Below are positions 17,060 to 25,441 of a stretch of DNA of 64,000 nt, one piece after another. Every line of letters starts with the position of its first letter. Position 1 is the stretch's first letter. Both the position numbers and the translations under genes were made by a program. Source of the DNA: JBDTSW01 sp963782605 (GTDB lineage Bacteria > Actinomycetota > Thermoleophilia > Solirubrobacterales > 70-9); the NCBI GenBank assembly GCA_963782605.1, contig CAWAKK010000012.1, forward strand, positions 186,001-250,000, given 5' to 3'. The notes beneath the pieces were generated by a model that did not search any database, had not been told where the DNA came from, and saw only the letters and a list, made by a program, of their open reading frames with translations.

Positions 17060-20000
17060 CCCGGCTGGCGAGGGAAGCTCTCCTCCTCGCTCGGTGCCGG
17101 CGATCAGCTCATCGCCGGCCTTCTCCGCTGGGATGAACCCAGACTTCATACCGAAGTAGACGGCCTGGGGGTGGTGGGCGATGATCGCGACGGTCGACTG
17201 CTCAGGCTCAACGGCGTAGCCGTCCGAGAGGGTCATGCCAAGCTCGTCTAACCCGAGCAGCTCCCAGACCTTCTCGTGCTCCGACTGGTCGGGGCAGGCG
17301 GGATAGCCCCAGGAGTAGCGCCGGCCCTGATCCAGGTCGATTCTGAGTCCCCGGCGGGCCTCGGCGTGAAGCCACTCGGCCAGTCCCTCCGCTGCTTGCA
17401 CCCCCAGACCGTGGACGAACAGCTGCTCAGCGAACTCGCCGTCGCGCTCGAGCCGGGCGGTCAGCTCGGTGACCTCAGGGCCGACGGTCACCGCCTGGAG
17501 AGCGACCACATCGTGCTCGCCGGAATCGAGGGGACGGTAGAAGTCGGCGAGGCAGATGCGGTCGTGCCGGGGCTGGCGCGGAAACACGAGCCGCTCGACC
17601 TCGAGATCGCCATCCGCGGGGTCGAAGATGACCAGCTCGTTGCCGTCGGAGTTGCAGGGGAAGTAGCCGATGCGAGCCCGCGGGCGCAGGTAATCCTGCT
17701 CGCGCCACATGCGCTCGAGCTTCGGGGCGAAGCCCTCGTCGCCCTCGTGGCCCTCCACGATCCGCCTCCAGTCCTCACCCTTACGCCCTCTGCCCCCCCA
17801 GTGGAGCTTGAACAGAACGTGACGATCCAGATAGGGGTAGACCTCGTCGAGGTCCACCTCGATGTCGCGCACACCCCAGAACGGTGGCTCCGGGATCGGG
17901 TTATCGGTGGCGGCGCCCGAGCGGGTGGAGTCGTCCGTGGTGGGAGGGCCCGACTCCTGCGCCACCGGTCGCTCTCGCAACTCCGTGGCCTCCGCGCGGA
18001 TCTTCGCCACAAGGGCGCCCCGCGCCTCGGAGTCGACCAGTGAATCGACCGTGTCGAGGCCCACGAAGGCATCCTTGCAGTAGAAGACGCCAGGCTCGTA
18101 GACCTCATCTGAGTCCTTGCCGAGCGGGTAAAGGGCGCGACGGCCGAAGTCCCGATTGATCGCGGCGCCTCCGATCAACACAGGAAACGGGAGCTCGCGC
18201 CGGTGGAGCTCCTGAATGCACGCCGGCATCTGCTTCGAGGTGGACACGAGGAGCGCGGAGAGGCCGATCGCGTCGGCGTCGTGCTCGACCGCAGCGTCGA
18301 TGATCGCGTCGATCGGCACCTGCTTGCCGAGGTCGACGACCGTGTAGCCGTTGTTGGTGAGAATCGTGTTGACGAGCGACTTGCCGATGTCGTGGACGTC
18401 GCCGAACACCGTCGCGATCACGACCTTGCCCTTCGTGTGTCCCTCGATCCGCTCGAGGTAGTTCTCGAGCCGAGCCACAGCTCGCTTCATCACCTCGGCC
18501 GACTGCAGCACGAACGGCAGGATCAGCTCCCCCGCGCCGAACTTGTCGCCCACCTCCTTCATGGCGGGCAGCAACACCCCGTTCAGGGTCGGCACCGCCC
18601 CGATCTTCTCGACTGAGCGATCGATCCAGTCCTCCACCCCATCCTTGCGACGGCGCAGGACGTGCCAGTGAAGGGCCTCCTCGGGCTCCATGCCCTCGGT
18701 TGGGTCGCCGGCCTCCTCGGCGTCCTCGGGACCCTTCGCCTCGAAGTGCTCGATGAAGCGCTCGAGCGAGTCGGGACGGCGATTGAAGACGAGGTCGTCG
18801 GCCAGCTCCCGCTCCGACGCCGGGATCTCCCCGTACGGCGAGATGTGGTTCGGGTTCACCATCGCGAGGTCCAGGCCCGCCTCTACGCAGTGATGCAGGA
18901 AGACCGAGTTGAGCACGGCACGGGCGGTCGGCGAGACGCCGAATGAGACGTTCGAGACGCCGAGCGAAGTCTGCACGCCGGGGATCTCCGCCTTGATCTC
19001 GCGGATGCCCTCGATCGTCGCCACGGCTGAGGGGCGCCATTCCTCGTCACCTGTGGTGAGCGTGAAGGTGAGGGCGTCGAAGATAAGCGAGTCGGGTGGG
19101 AGCCCGTGGTCGTCGCATGCGATCTGCGTGATTCGCTTCGCGATCTCCAGCTTGCGCTCGCCCGTTTTCGCCATTCCCTCTTCATCGATCGTGAGCGCGA
19201 TCACGGCCGCGCCATGAGCCTTCGCCAGGGGGATGACCCGGTCGGCTTTCTCACGGCCCGCCTCGAGGTTGATCGAGTTCACGATCGCGCGGCCGGGAAT
19301 TGCCTCGAGCGCTGCCTCGATCACCTCGGGCTCGGTCGAGTCGATTTGGATCGGCGCCGGCTGGGTCAGCGAGATCCGCTGCACCAGCTCCCGCATCTGG
19401 GCGTCCTCGTCTTGGCGCTCGGTCAAGGCCACGCAGACGTCCAGTACGTGCGCGCCGCCCGAGACCTGATCCTCGGCGATCTGGACCAGGCCGTCGTAGT
19501 CGCCGGCGAGCAGCAGCTCCTTCGCCCGTCGCGAACCCTGTGAGTTGACGCGCTCGCCCACGAGGGTCGGGCGGGGCTCCTGCACGAGGTCTGTCGCGGT
19601 CATCATCGAGCTCACCACGGGGGGCAACGAGCGGGGCCGCTCGCCGGGCCTGCAGCCGCCCACGCGCTCGGCAATCGCCTCGATGTGCTCAGGGGTGGTG
19701 CCGCAGCACCCTCCGACGATGCCCACGTTGTGGCGCTCGACGAACTCGCCCAGGACCTCGGAGATCTGCGCGGGCGTCTCGGGGAAGATCGTCTCGCCAT
19801 CCGGCCCCTGAAGCGGCAGCCCGGCGTTCGGGATGCAGTGGACCGGACGCGGGCTGTGCTCGCCCAGGTAGCGGATCGCATCGCGCATGTCATCGGGGCC
19901 GGTCGAGCAGTTGAGGCCGATGATGTCGACCTCGAGGGCATGCAGCGTCGCAAGCACGGCCTGGATATCGGTGCCGAGCAGCATCTTCCCCCCCTGGGGA

Positions 20001-20581
20001 AGAAGCGAGACGGAGGCCTGGATTGGCAGGGTGCGTCCCGTTGTCGCGAAGGCCTGGCGGGCCCCGAAAATGGCCGCTTTCACTTCCAGCATGTCCTGGG
20101 CCGTCTCGATCGTGATCAGGTCCGCCCCGCCTTCGGCGAGCGCCCGTGCCTGCTCCGCGAACACATCGACCAGCGCGCGGAAGGAGATGTCGCCCAGAGT
20201 CGGGTCATCCGACGCCGGCAGGAATCCCGTCGGGCCGATCGATCCGGCAACGAAGCGGGCGGGGCCTACGGCCGCGCGCGCGATCTCGGCCGCCTTGCGG
20301 TTGATCTCGGACGTTTGCTCGCCCAGTCCCCATTCGTCGAGCTTGAGCCGCGAGCCCTGAAAGGTGTCGGTCTCGACCACCTCCGCCCCCGCCTCCACCA
20401 TCGAGGCGTGGACCCCCTCGATCACGTCCGGGCGGTGCAGGACAAGTGCCTCGTGGCACTTTCCCGCCAAGCCGCCGTAGTCGGCCGGCTCAAGCTCGAA
20501 TTGCTCCAGGGTCGCGCCCATGCCGCCGTCGAAGACGACGATTCGCTCGCGCACCGTGGCCAGAAAATCACGCTCAGCCAT
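17027..20581 (-). CDS. metH: Cobalamin-dependent methionine synthase
   Basis: 1184-residue enzyme that methylates homocysteine from methyltetrahydrofolate via B12. Domains in order: homocysteine-binding (1-310; zinc ligands Cys225 in GLNCS and Cys292/293 in GCCGTT), pterin-binding (~335-610; GERVNSQGS), B12 cap (~640-715), B12-binding (~716-860; DVHDIG with axial-ligand His730) and SAM-binding reactivation domain (~905-1184; RRYSWGYPACPDQSEHEKV). Full length for the family. It is transcribed alone, convergent with and overlapping the sugar dehydrogenase by 33 bases. The 150-bp leader contains a possible attenuator. Confidence 0.97.
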   Translation of the reverse strand: MAERDFLATVRERIVVFDGGMGATLEQFELEPADYGGLAGKCHEALVLHRPDVIEGVHASMVEAGAEVVETDTFQGSRLKLDEWGLGEQTSEINRKAAEIARAAVGPARFVAGSIGPTGFLPASDDPTLGDISFRALVDVFAEQARALAEGGADLITIETAQDMLEVKAAIFGARQAFATTGRTLPIQASVSLLPQGGKMLLGTDIQAVLATLHALEVDIIGLNCSTGPDDMRDAIRYLGEHSPRPVHCIPNAGLPLQGPDGETIFPETPAQISEVLGEFVERHNVGIVGGCCGTTPEHIEAIAERVGGCRPGERPRSLPPVVSSMMTATDLVQEPRPTLVGERVNSQGSRRAKELLLAGDYDGLVQIAEDQVSGGAHVLDVCVALTERQDEDAQMRELVQRISLTQPAPIQIDSTEPEVIEAALEAIPGRAIVNSINLEAGREKADRVIPLAKAHGAAVIALTIDEEGMAKTGERKLEIAKRITQIACDDHGLPPDSLIFDALTFTLTTGDEEWRPSAVATIEGIREIKAEIPGVQTSLGVSNVSFGVSPTARAVLNSVFLHHCVEAGLDLAMVNPNHISPYGEIPASERELADDLVFNRRPDSLERFIEHFEAKGPEDAEEAGDPTEGMEPEEALHWHVLRRRKDGVEDWIDRSVEKIGAVPTLNGVLLPAMKEVGDKFGAGELILPFVLQSAEVMKRAVARLENYLERIEGHTKGKVVIATVFGDVHDIGKSLVNTILTNNGYTVVDLGKQVPIDAIIDAAVEHDADAIGLSALLVSTSKQMPACIQELHRRELPFPVLIGGAAINRDFGRRALYPLGKDSDEVYEPGVFYCKDAFVGLDTVDSLVDSEARGALVAKIRAEATELRERPVAQESGPPTTDDSTRSGAATDNPIPEPPFWGVRDIEVDLDEVYPYLDRHVLFKLHWGGRGRKGEDWRRIVEGHEGDEGFAPKLERMWREQDYLRPRARIGYFPCNSDGNELVIFDPADGDLEVERLVFPRQPRHDRICLADFYRPLDSGEHDVVALQAVTVGPEVTELTARLERDGEFAEQLFVHGLGVQAAEGLAEWLHAEARRGLRIDLDQGRRYSWGYPACPDQSEHEKVWELLGLDELGMTLSDGYAVEPEQSTVAIIAHHPQAVYFGMKSGFIPAEKAGDELIAGTERGGELPSPAGSVARDPEDAA

Positions 20582-20769
20582 GGGCCCTCGGATGGTAGGG
20601 GCGAAGGCGCGGGCGCCGGGCAGGCTGCCGGCCTAGACGACCGGCGCGCGCAGCGCCCGCCCGGGCATGTCCGAGGACATCAGGTGCCCTCCGGAGGTGG
20701 CGAGTGAGCAGGTGGCGCGGCGCTTGGTCATCGCAGTGAGAATAGCGGTGCGGATGGGGCACAATCTGC
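20582..20769. promoter_or_regulatory. Leader/promoter region of metH and divergent gene
   Basis: 188 bases between metH (minus) and the hypothetical at 20770 (plus). On the metH strand an ATG at 20731 opens a 32-codon frame ending at 20633, overlapping a long GC-rich hairpin with arms GCGGGCGC (20609-20616) and GCGCCCGC (20653-20660) and an inner GCCGG/CCGGC stem (20628-20632, 20641-20645). I looked for SAM, SAH and cobalamin riboswitch cores and found none that I could recognise. Confidence 0.45.
20633..20731 (-). CDS. Candidate 32-residue leader peptide upstream of metH
   Basis: A small frame beginning MTKRRATCSLATSGGHL and ending RALRAPVV, 51 bases before metH. It is Ser/Gly/Met/Arg-rich with Met at positions 1, 18 and 22. 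Its end overlaps one arm of the large hairpin in the leader, an arrangement compatible with translational attenuation. There is no clear Shine-Dalgarno and no homology I recognise, so it could be chance. Confidence 0.25.
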   Translation of the reverse strand: MTKRRATCSLATSGGHLMSSDMPGRALRAPVV

Positions 20770-21123
20770 ATGATGGCCTCCTATTCCGTAAACGACGCCG
20801 GCGTCGCCCACGCCCGGAAGCTGATCGAGGCGCGCCAGTACGTGCTCGACAGCGAGTGGGGCGACGATCAGCCGAGCGCCGATGACGAGAACGACTTCCT
20901 GGATTCGCACTCGTGGGACGAGTACGCCGAATGGCACCTCGGGCTCACCGACGACGCCACGGACGAGACGAAGGCTCGGTACGCATTCGTCTTCGGTGAC
21001 TTCCGGCGAATCCACCGCACCGGCCTGATCGCCTGCCACTACCGCGCGGCTGAATGGCGCCACAAGGAGATCGAGCTCGCAGCCCACGAGCTGCTTCAGG
21101 TGTTGGACAAGAAGGCCGGCTAG
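20770..21123 (+). CDS. Conserved hypothetical acidic protein
   Basis: 117 residues, strongly acidic in the middle (DDQPSADDENDFLD) with many aromatic residues, no signal peptide and no membrane helix. SYSVNDAGVAHARKLIEARQYVLDSEWGD and YAEWHLGL look like conserved blocks of a small actinobacterial family of unknown function, recalled rather than searched. ATG codons lie at 20770 and 20773. It is divergent from metH and 21 bases from the PhaC-like gene. Confidence 0.7.
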   Translation: MMASYSVNDAGVAHARKLIEARQYVLDSEWGDDQPSADDENDFLDSHSWDEYAEWHLGLTDDATDETKARYAFVFGDFRRIHRTGLIACHYRAAEWRHKEIELAAHELLQVLDKKAG

Positions 21124-21144
21124 GTCCGCCTGCGTTCTGCGCCG

Positions 21145-22215
21145 ATGCCGACGCTCCCCAGGCCAATGTCGCCGTGGCGCTATCCGGCGGCGGCCGAGAA
21201 CGCGTATCGCAGGTATCTGCGCGGAGGCGTCGCCGACCTGACGCCGTGGCCGTCGAAGGTCGTGAGCGAAGCGCCGCATTGCACCGTGCGGCGCTACGAG
21301 ATGCCCGGCGGCATGGAGGCATCGCAGCGCACCCCGGTTCTGCTCGTCCCACCGCTTGCAGCCCCCACGCAATGCTTCGACCTGCGGCGGGGGTGCAGCC
21401 TCGCCGAGCATCTCACCGCGCTCGGCTACCAGACATACGTCGTCGACTACGGGCGCATCGGGTACGACGACCGCGAGCTTGGGCTCGAGCACTGGGTGGA
21501 CGAGGTGATTCCGACGGCCGCCGGTTTCGTCGAGGCGGACGCGAATGCCAGCCGAACGCAGCTCGTGGGGTGGTGCCTCGGCGGGATCATGAGCCTGCTC
21601 GCGGTGGCCGCCGGACGCATTGAGGCGGCGTCGGTGGCGATGATCGCGAGCCCGTTCGACTTCGCCCAGGTGCGGCTGATGGCTCCGGTTCGCCGCCTGG
21701 CCGACCTCACCGGTGGGGCCTTCGGCACGGCGCTCTACCGCGCGCTTGGCGGGGCGCCGGCGACGCTCGTAGGCGCCGGCTTCCGCCTCACATCGCTCGA
21801 CCGCTATCTGGCACGGCCGCTGGTGCTCGCGTCGCGGATGGACGATGAGGAGTTCCTGGCCCAAGACGAGGCGATCGAGAGCTTCATGAGCGCGATGGTG
21901 GCCTACCCCGGCCGCGGCTTCGGGCAGCTCTACCATCGCTTCTTCTGCATCAACGAGCTCGCGGGGGGTCGCCTTGAGCTGGGCGGTCAGACCGTCGACC
22001 TGCGAGAGGTCCGGATTCCCGTCCTGGGGATCGCCGGCGACGGCGACGTGCTCGCTCCCCGCGGCTCCGTCCATCACGTGGGATCACTGCTTCCCAATGC
22101 CGCCGACGTCCGCCTGGCCATGGCGCCGGGCGGGCATCTGGGCGTGCTCACAGGCCGCTCGGCTGAACGCACGACCTGGCGCCAGCTCGACGCCTTCCTG
22201 CTGGAAACCGACTAA
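21145..22215 (+). CDS. PhaC-like alpha/beta hydrolase (poly-3-hydroxyalkanoate synthase family)
   Basis: 356-residue alpha/beta hydrolase with Cys nucleophile: the lipase-box position reads GWCLGG (Cys144), as in PHA synthases. The catalytic Asp is likely in GDGDVLAP (~298-305) and the His in PGGHLG (~328-333). The length fits class III PhaC, but no PhaE, phasin or PhaAB gene adjoins it. It may be a PHA synthase paralogue or an acyltransferase of unknown substrate. An ATG at 21166 is an alternative start. It is followed by the chlorite-dismutase-family gene after 21 bases. Confidence 0.8.
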   Translation: MPTLPRPMSPWRYPAAAENAYRRYLRGGVADLTPWPSKVVSEAPHCTVRRYEMPGGMEASQRTPVLLVPPLAAPTQCFDLRRGCSLAEHLTALGYQTYVVDYGRIGYDDRELGLEHWVDEVIPTAAGFVEADANASRTQLVGWCLGGIMSLLAVAAGRIEAASVAMIASPFDFAQVRLMAPVRRLADLTGGAFGTALYRALGGAPATLVGAGFRLTSLDRYLARPLVLASRMDDEEFLAQDEAIESFMSAMVAYPGRGFGQLYHRFFCINELAGGRLELGGQTVDLREVRIPVLGIAGDGDVLAPRGSVHHVGSLLPNAADVRLAMAPGGHLGVLTGRSAERTTWRQLDAFLLETD

Positions 22216-22236
22216 CGGCAGGCCACCTTCGCCAGA

Positions 22237-22947
22237 ATGAGGGACATGGGCGACCGCACCTACGCGAAGTTCACGTTCTTCAAGGTCGAGCCCGGGTGGC
22301 ACCGGCGCTCTCCCACCGAGCGAGCGCAGGACAAGCGCGAGTTTCTCGCCGCCTGCGAGGACTTCGCTCAGGATCGCTCGCTGCGTGCCTACTCGACGGT
22401 GGGCACCCGCGGCGACACCGACCTTCTGCTGCTCTCGCAAAGCCCCGTCCTCGCGGACCTGCACACCTTTCATGTGGTCTTGGCCCAGAGCGGGCTGGCC
22501 CGCTGGGCGACGGTGCCCCATTCCTACCTGGCGCTCACGAAACGATCGCCGTATTCGGAGTCGGAGGCTCGTCCGGAGATCTGCACTTCCGACCGCAGGT
22601 ATCTGATCGTCTATCCCATGGACAAGAAACGGGAGTGGTACGCGCTCTCGGACTCCGAACGGCAGCGAATCATGGCCGACCACATCCGGGTCGGACGGAC
22701 GTATCCGGAGATCACCATCAACACCGCGTACTCGTTCGGCATCGACGACCAGGAGTTCGTGGTCTCCTTCGAGGCCGACGAGCCGGCCATGTTCCTCGAT
22801 CTCGTCCAGGAGCTGCGAGGCACCGAATCGAGCGCCTACACGCTCCGCGACACACCCATCTTCACCTGCGTGGCGATGTCGATCGGCCGCGCCCTCGACG
22901 CTCTCGACGGCGCCGCCACATCCCGCGCCGAGCCTGCCCCCGCCTAA
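22237..22947 (+). CDS. Chlorite dismutase family protein, probable coproheme decarboxylase (ChdC/HemQ-like)
   Basis: 236 residues of the Cld/ChdC ferredoxin-like dimer fold. In actinobacteria this family completes heme synthesis by decarboxylating coproheme. Matching features are the N-terminal YAKFTFFKVEPGWHRR, the YLIVYPMDKKREWYAL strand-helix and the MADHIRVGRTYPEI segment, where the proximal His ligand is expected, then SFGIDDQEFVVSFE. The absence of a clear distal Arg of true chlorite dismutases favours ChdC. The next gene is a ferredoxin-NADP reductase 17 bases downstream. Confidence 0.85.
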   Translation: MRDMGDRTYAKFTFFKVEPGWHRRSPTERAQDKREFLAACEDFAQDRSLRAYSTVGTRGDTDLLLLSQSPVLADLHTFHVVLAQSGLARWATVPHSYLALTKRSPYSESEARPEICTSDRRYLIVYPMDKKREWYALSDSERQRIMADHIRVGRTYPEITINTAYSFGIDDQEFVVSFEADEPAMFLDLVQELRGTESSAYTLRDTPIFTCVAMSIGRALDALDGAATSRAEPAPA

Positions 22948-22964
22948 TACCCTTTCCGGCTCGC

Positions 22965-24374
22965 ATGAGCCAGCTCGGAAGCTCCGAACACCCCCTGCGC
23001 GCGGCCATCATCGGCTCCGGCCCGGCCGGCTTCTATGCGGCCGAATCGGTGCTCGGCAGCCCCGAAGTGACGGTCGAGGTGGACATGTTCGACCGGCTGC
23101 CCACCCCGTTCGGGCTCGTGCGGGCCGGGGTCGCCCCCGATCACCCCAAGATCAAGAACGTGATCCGCCGCTACGAGAAGACCGCGGCCACCGAGGGATT
23201 TCGCTTCTTCGGCAATGTCGAGATCGGGCGTGAGCTGCATCCCACCGAGCTCGCCGAGCGCTACCACGCCGTGATCTACGCGTACGGGTCCTCCACCGAT
23301 CGCAAGCTCGGCATCCCCGGGGAGGAGTTGCCCGGGAGCTACGCGGCCACCGAGTTCGTCGCCTGGTACAACGCCCATCCGGACTTCGCCGATCACGAGT
23401 TCGACCTCTCCTGCGAGCGGGTGGTCGTGATTGGCAACGGCAACGTCGCGGCGGACGTGGCCCGCATGCTCGCCCTCACCCGCGCCGAGCTGGAGGAGAC
23501 GGATACCGCGGATCACGCCATCGAGCCGATGGCCGAAAGCGGCGTGCGCGAGATCGTGGTGCTCGGACGTCGAGGCCCGGCCCAGGCCGCGTTTACGAAC
23601 CCCGAGGTCCGCGAGCTCGGCGAGATGATCGACGCCGACGTCGTGATCGACCCCGCCGAGGTCGAGCTCGACCCGCTGAGTCGCGCGTACATCGAGTCCG
23701 ACGAGGCCGACATGACCTCCCGCAAGAACGTGGACATCTTCACCGACTTCTCGACGCGGCAGCCGGAGGGCAAACGCCGCCGGATCGTCCTGCGGTTCCT
23801 CTGCTCGCCCCTCGAGCTCAAGGGTGACGGCAGGGTCGAGAGCATCGTGATCGGGCGCAACGAGCTGGTTGAGGGCAAGGGGGGACGGCTGAGCGCTCGC
23901 GATACAGGCAAGCGCGAGGAGCTCGAGTGCGGCCTCGTCTTTCGTTCGATTGGCTACCTGGGCGTCGGCCTCGCGGGCATCCCCTTCGATCACGACCGCG
24001 GCGTGATCCGCAACGAGGCCGGGCGGGTGCTCGACGAAGACGGAGCTCAGGTGGAGGGGCAGTACGTCGTCGGTTGGATCAAGCGCGGCCCAAGCGGCGT
24101 CATCGGCACCAACAAGAAGGACGCGCAGGAGACGATCGACAACCTCTTCGAAGATCTCGAAGCGGGTCGGATCCCTGAGCCTTCGGGTGGCTCGCCAATC
24201 GAGGAGCTCCTGGCCGAGCGCAGCCCGGACACGGTCGTGAGCTTTCAGGACTGGGAGGCGATCGACGTCGCCGAGAAGAGCAGGGGCGAGCCGCTGGGCC
24301 GCCCGCGCGTCAAGTTCTGTCGCATCGACGAGATGGTCGATGCGGCCCGCTCGCGCCAGCCGGTTCGGGGATGA
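22965..24374 (+). CDS. fprA: Ferredoxin/adrenodoxin-type NADP reductase (FprA-like)
   Basis: 469-residue FAD flavoprotein passing electrons from NADPH to ferredoxin. FAD-binding IIGSGPAGFYAAES (~15-28), the FGLVRAGVAPDHPKIKNV block typical of adrenodoxin reductase and NADP-binding VVIGNGNVAADVARML (~157-172) are present. ATG 22965 was chosen because homology starts there; the frame is open far upstream through the previous gene but that is a shadow. It lies between a heme-synthesis candidate and BolA/Grx genes, consistent with supplying reductant for heme or Fe-S work. Confidence 0.93.
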   Translation: MSQLGSSEHPLRAAIIGSGPAGFYAAESVLGSPEVTVEVDMFDRLPTPFGLVRAGVAPDHPKIKNVIRRYEKTAATEGFRFFGNVEIGRELHPTELAERYHAVIYAYGSSTDRKLGIPGEELPGSYAATEFVAWYNAHPDFADHEFDLSCERVVVIGNGNVAADVARMLALTRAELEETDTADHAIEPMAESGVREIVVLGRRGPAQAAFTNPEVRELGEMIDADVVIDPAEVELDPLSRAYIESDEADMTSRKNVDIFTDFSTRQPEGKRRRIVLRFLCSPLELKGDGRVESIVIGRNELVEGKGGRLSARDTGKREELECGLVFRSIGYLGVGLAGIPFDHDRGVIRNEAGRVLDEDGAQVEGQYVVGWIKRGPSGVIGTNKKDAQETIDNLFEDLEAGRIPEPSGGSPIEELLAERSPDTVVSFQDWEAIDVAEKSRGEPLGRPRVKFCRIDEMVDAARSRQPVRG

Positions 24375-24453
24375 CGGTGCTCCCGACGAATGCCAGGTGG
24401 ACCGGCGCGGCACCTTCGGCGGTTCCTGCGATCCCTGAGCGACACCCAACAAC

Positions 24454-24687
24454 ATGGCCGATCTCGACCGCATCCGCGACCTGATCGCCGAGGCGCTTCC
24501 GGGCGCGGACGTCGAGATCGTCGACGAGGGCGGTGGTGATCACCTGCGCGCCGTGGTGACGGCGCCCCAGTTCGAGGGGCAAAGCCGGGTGGACCAGCAC
24601 CGGATGGTGAAGCGGCCGGTCCAACACCTGATGGACGACGGCACGATCCACGCTCTGTCCGTCAGCTCAGCTCCGCGAGACCCGTAG
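24454..24687 (+). CDS. BolA family protein
   Basis: 77 residues with the BolA fold: GADVEIVDEGGGDHLRAVVTAPQFEG, then RVDQHRMVKRPVQHLMDDGTIHALSV, including the conserved C-terminal His that with the glutaredoxin Cys would hold a [2Fe-2S] cluster. It stands 23 bases ahead of a CGFS monothiol glutaredoxin, the classic partner pair for Fe-S trafficking and iron sensing. Confidence 0.92.
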   Translation: MADLDRIRDLIAEALPGADVEIVDEGGGDHLRAVVTAPQFEGQSRVDQHRMVKRPVQHLMDDGTIHALSVSSAPRDP

Positions 24688-24710
24688 CCGCCACTCGCTA
24701 TCTTGGGCCT

Positions 24711-25112
24711 ATGAGCGATTCAGAGCTTAAGGCCAAGGTTGAGGAGATCATCCGCGACAACGAGGTGCTCCTGTTCATGAAGGGAGTCCCCGAGGCGCCG
24801 CGCTGTGGCTTCTCCATGCGAGTCGTCGGGATGCTCGAGCAGCTTGGCGTCGAGTACGGGGCGGTCGACGTCCTACCCGCCCTCGACCCTCTGCGTGAGG
24901 CGACCGGCGAGATCGCCGACTGGCGCACGTTCCCGCAGCTCTACGTCAAGGGCGACCTGGTGGGTGGCTGCGACATCGTCGAGGAGATGTTCGACTCGGG
25001 TGAGCTCGCGGACCTCCTGGGCGTCTCCCAGCCCGAGAGTGCCGAGGCCCCAGCGCCCGAGAAGCTCGTCCCCGGCGGCCCGCAGCAGAGCCCGCCGATG
25101 CAGCTGGGCTAA
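24711..25112 (+). CDS. Monothiol glutaredoxin (Grx4/GrxD-type, CGFS)
   Basis: 133 residues. Cys32 in CGFS and Lys24 before it are the hallmark of cluster-carrying monothiol glutaredoxins; TFPQLYVKGDLVGGCDIVEEM gives the glutathione-binding cis-Pro and GG motifs. A Pro/Ala/Glu-rich tail (~108-133) is longer than usual and looks disordered. Paired with BolA upstream, it probably delivers [2Fe-2S] clusters. Confidence 0.94.
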   Translation: MSDSELKAKVEEIIRDNEVLLFMKGVPEAPRCGFSMRVVGMLEQLGVEYGAVDVLPALDPLREATGEIADWRTFPQLYVKGDLVGGCDIVEEMFDSGELADLLGVSQPESAEAPAPEKLVPGGPQQSPPMQLG

Positions 25113-25130
25113 CGGCCCGAAGGGCGGCCG

Positions 25131-25433
25131 ATGGACATCGTCGTCGCCGGCGTCGCGGTGATCGCCTTCGCGGCGACCATCTACGTGCTCGTGGGCGTCG
25201 GAGGCCATACCCGCCCCCAGCAGGTGCGAACGGTCCTGCTCCCCGACCCGGAGGACGATCGCTGGCTCACGGTCCAGCAGGTCGCGACGCTGCTCGAGCT
25301 GCCGCCACCGGAGATCGTCGAGCTGGTCGAACGAGACGCGATCCCCTTCTGGCTCATCCGAGGCGGCCGCCTCGGAGAGCCGGGGTACCTGCGGTTCAAG
25401 CGCGACGAGATCGAGTCGTGGACGATTGGGTGA
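25131..25433 (+). CDS. Membrane-anchored excisionase/MerR-like helix-turn-helix protein
   Basis: 100 residues. A single N-terminal membrane helix (about 2-24, VVAGVAVIAFAATIYVLVGV) is followed by a short linker and a winged HTH: WLTVQQVATLLELPPPEIVELVERDAIPFWLIRGG, then LRFKRDEIESWTIG, the usual excisionase-type fold. A membrane-tethered one-domain HTH is unusual. It may bind DNA from the membrane or mediate protein contacts. It lies 18 bases after the glutaredoxin gene and converges with the hydrolase at 25442. Confidence 0.75.
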   Translation: MDIVVAGVAVIAFAATIYVLVGVGGHTRPQQVRTVLLPDPEDDRWLTVQQVATLLELPPPEIVELVERDAIPFWLIRGGRLGEPGYLRFKRDEIESWTIG

Positions 25434-25441
25434 GACCGCTG

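Noticed and set aside
20582..20769. SAM or cobalamin riboswitch before metH
   Set aside because: I could not find the conserved core of SAM-I/IV, SAH or cobalamin riboswitches in the leader.
22944..24473. 509-codon minus-strand frame opposite fprA
   Set aside because: No recognisable domain, while the opposite strand has a complete FAD/NADP reductase.
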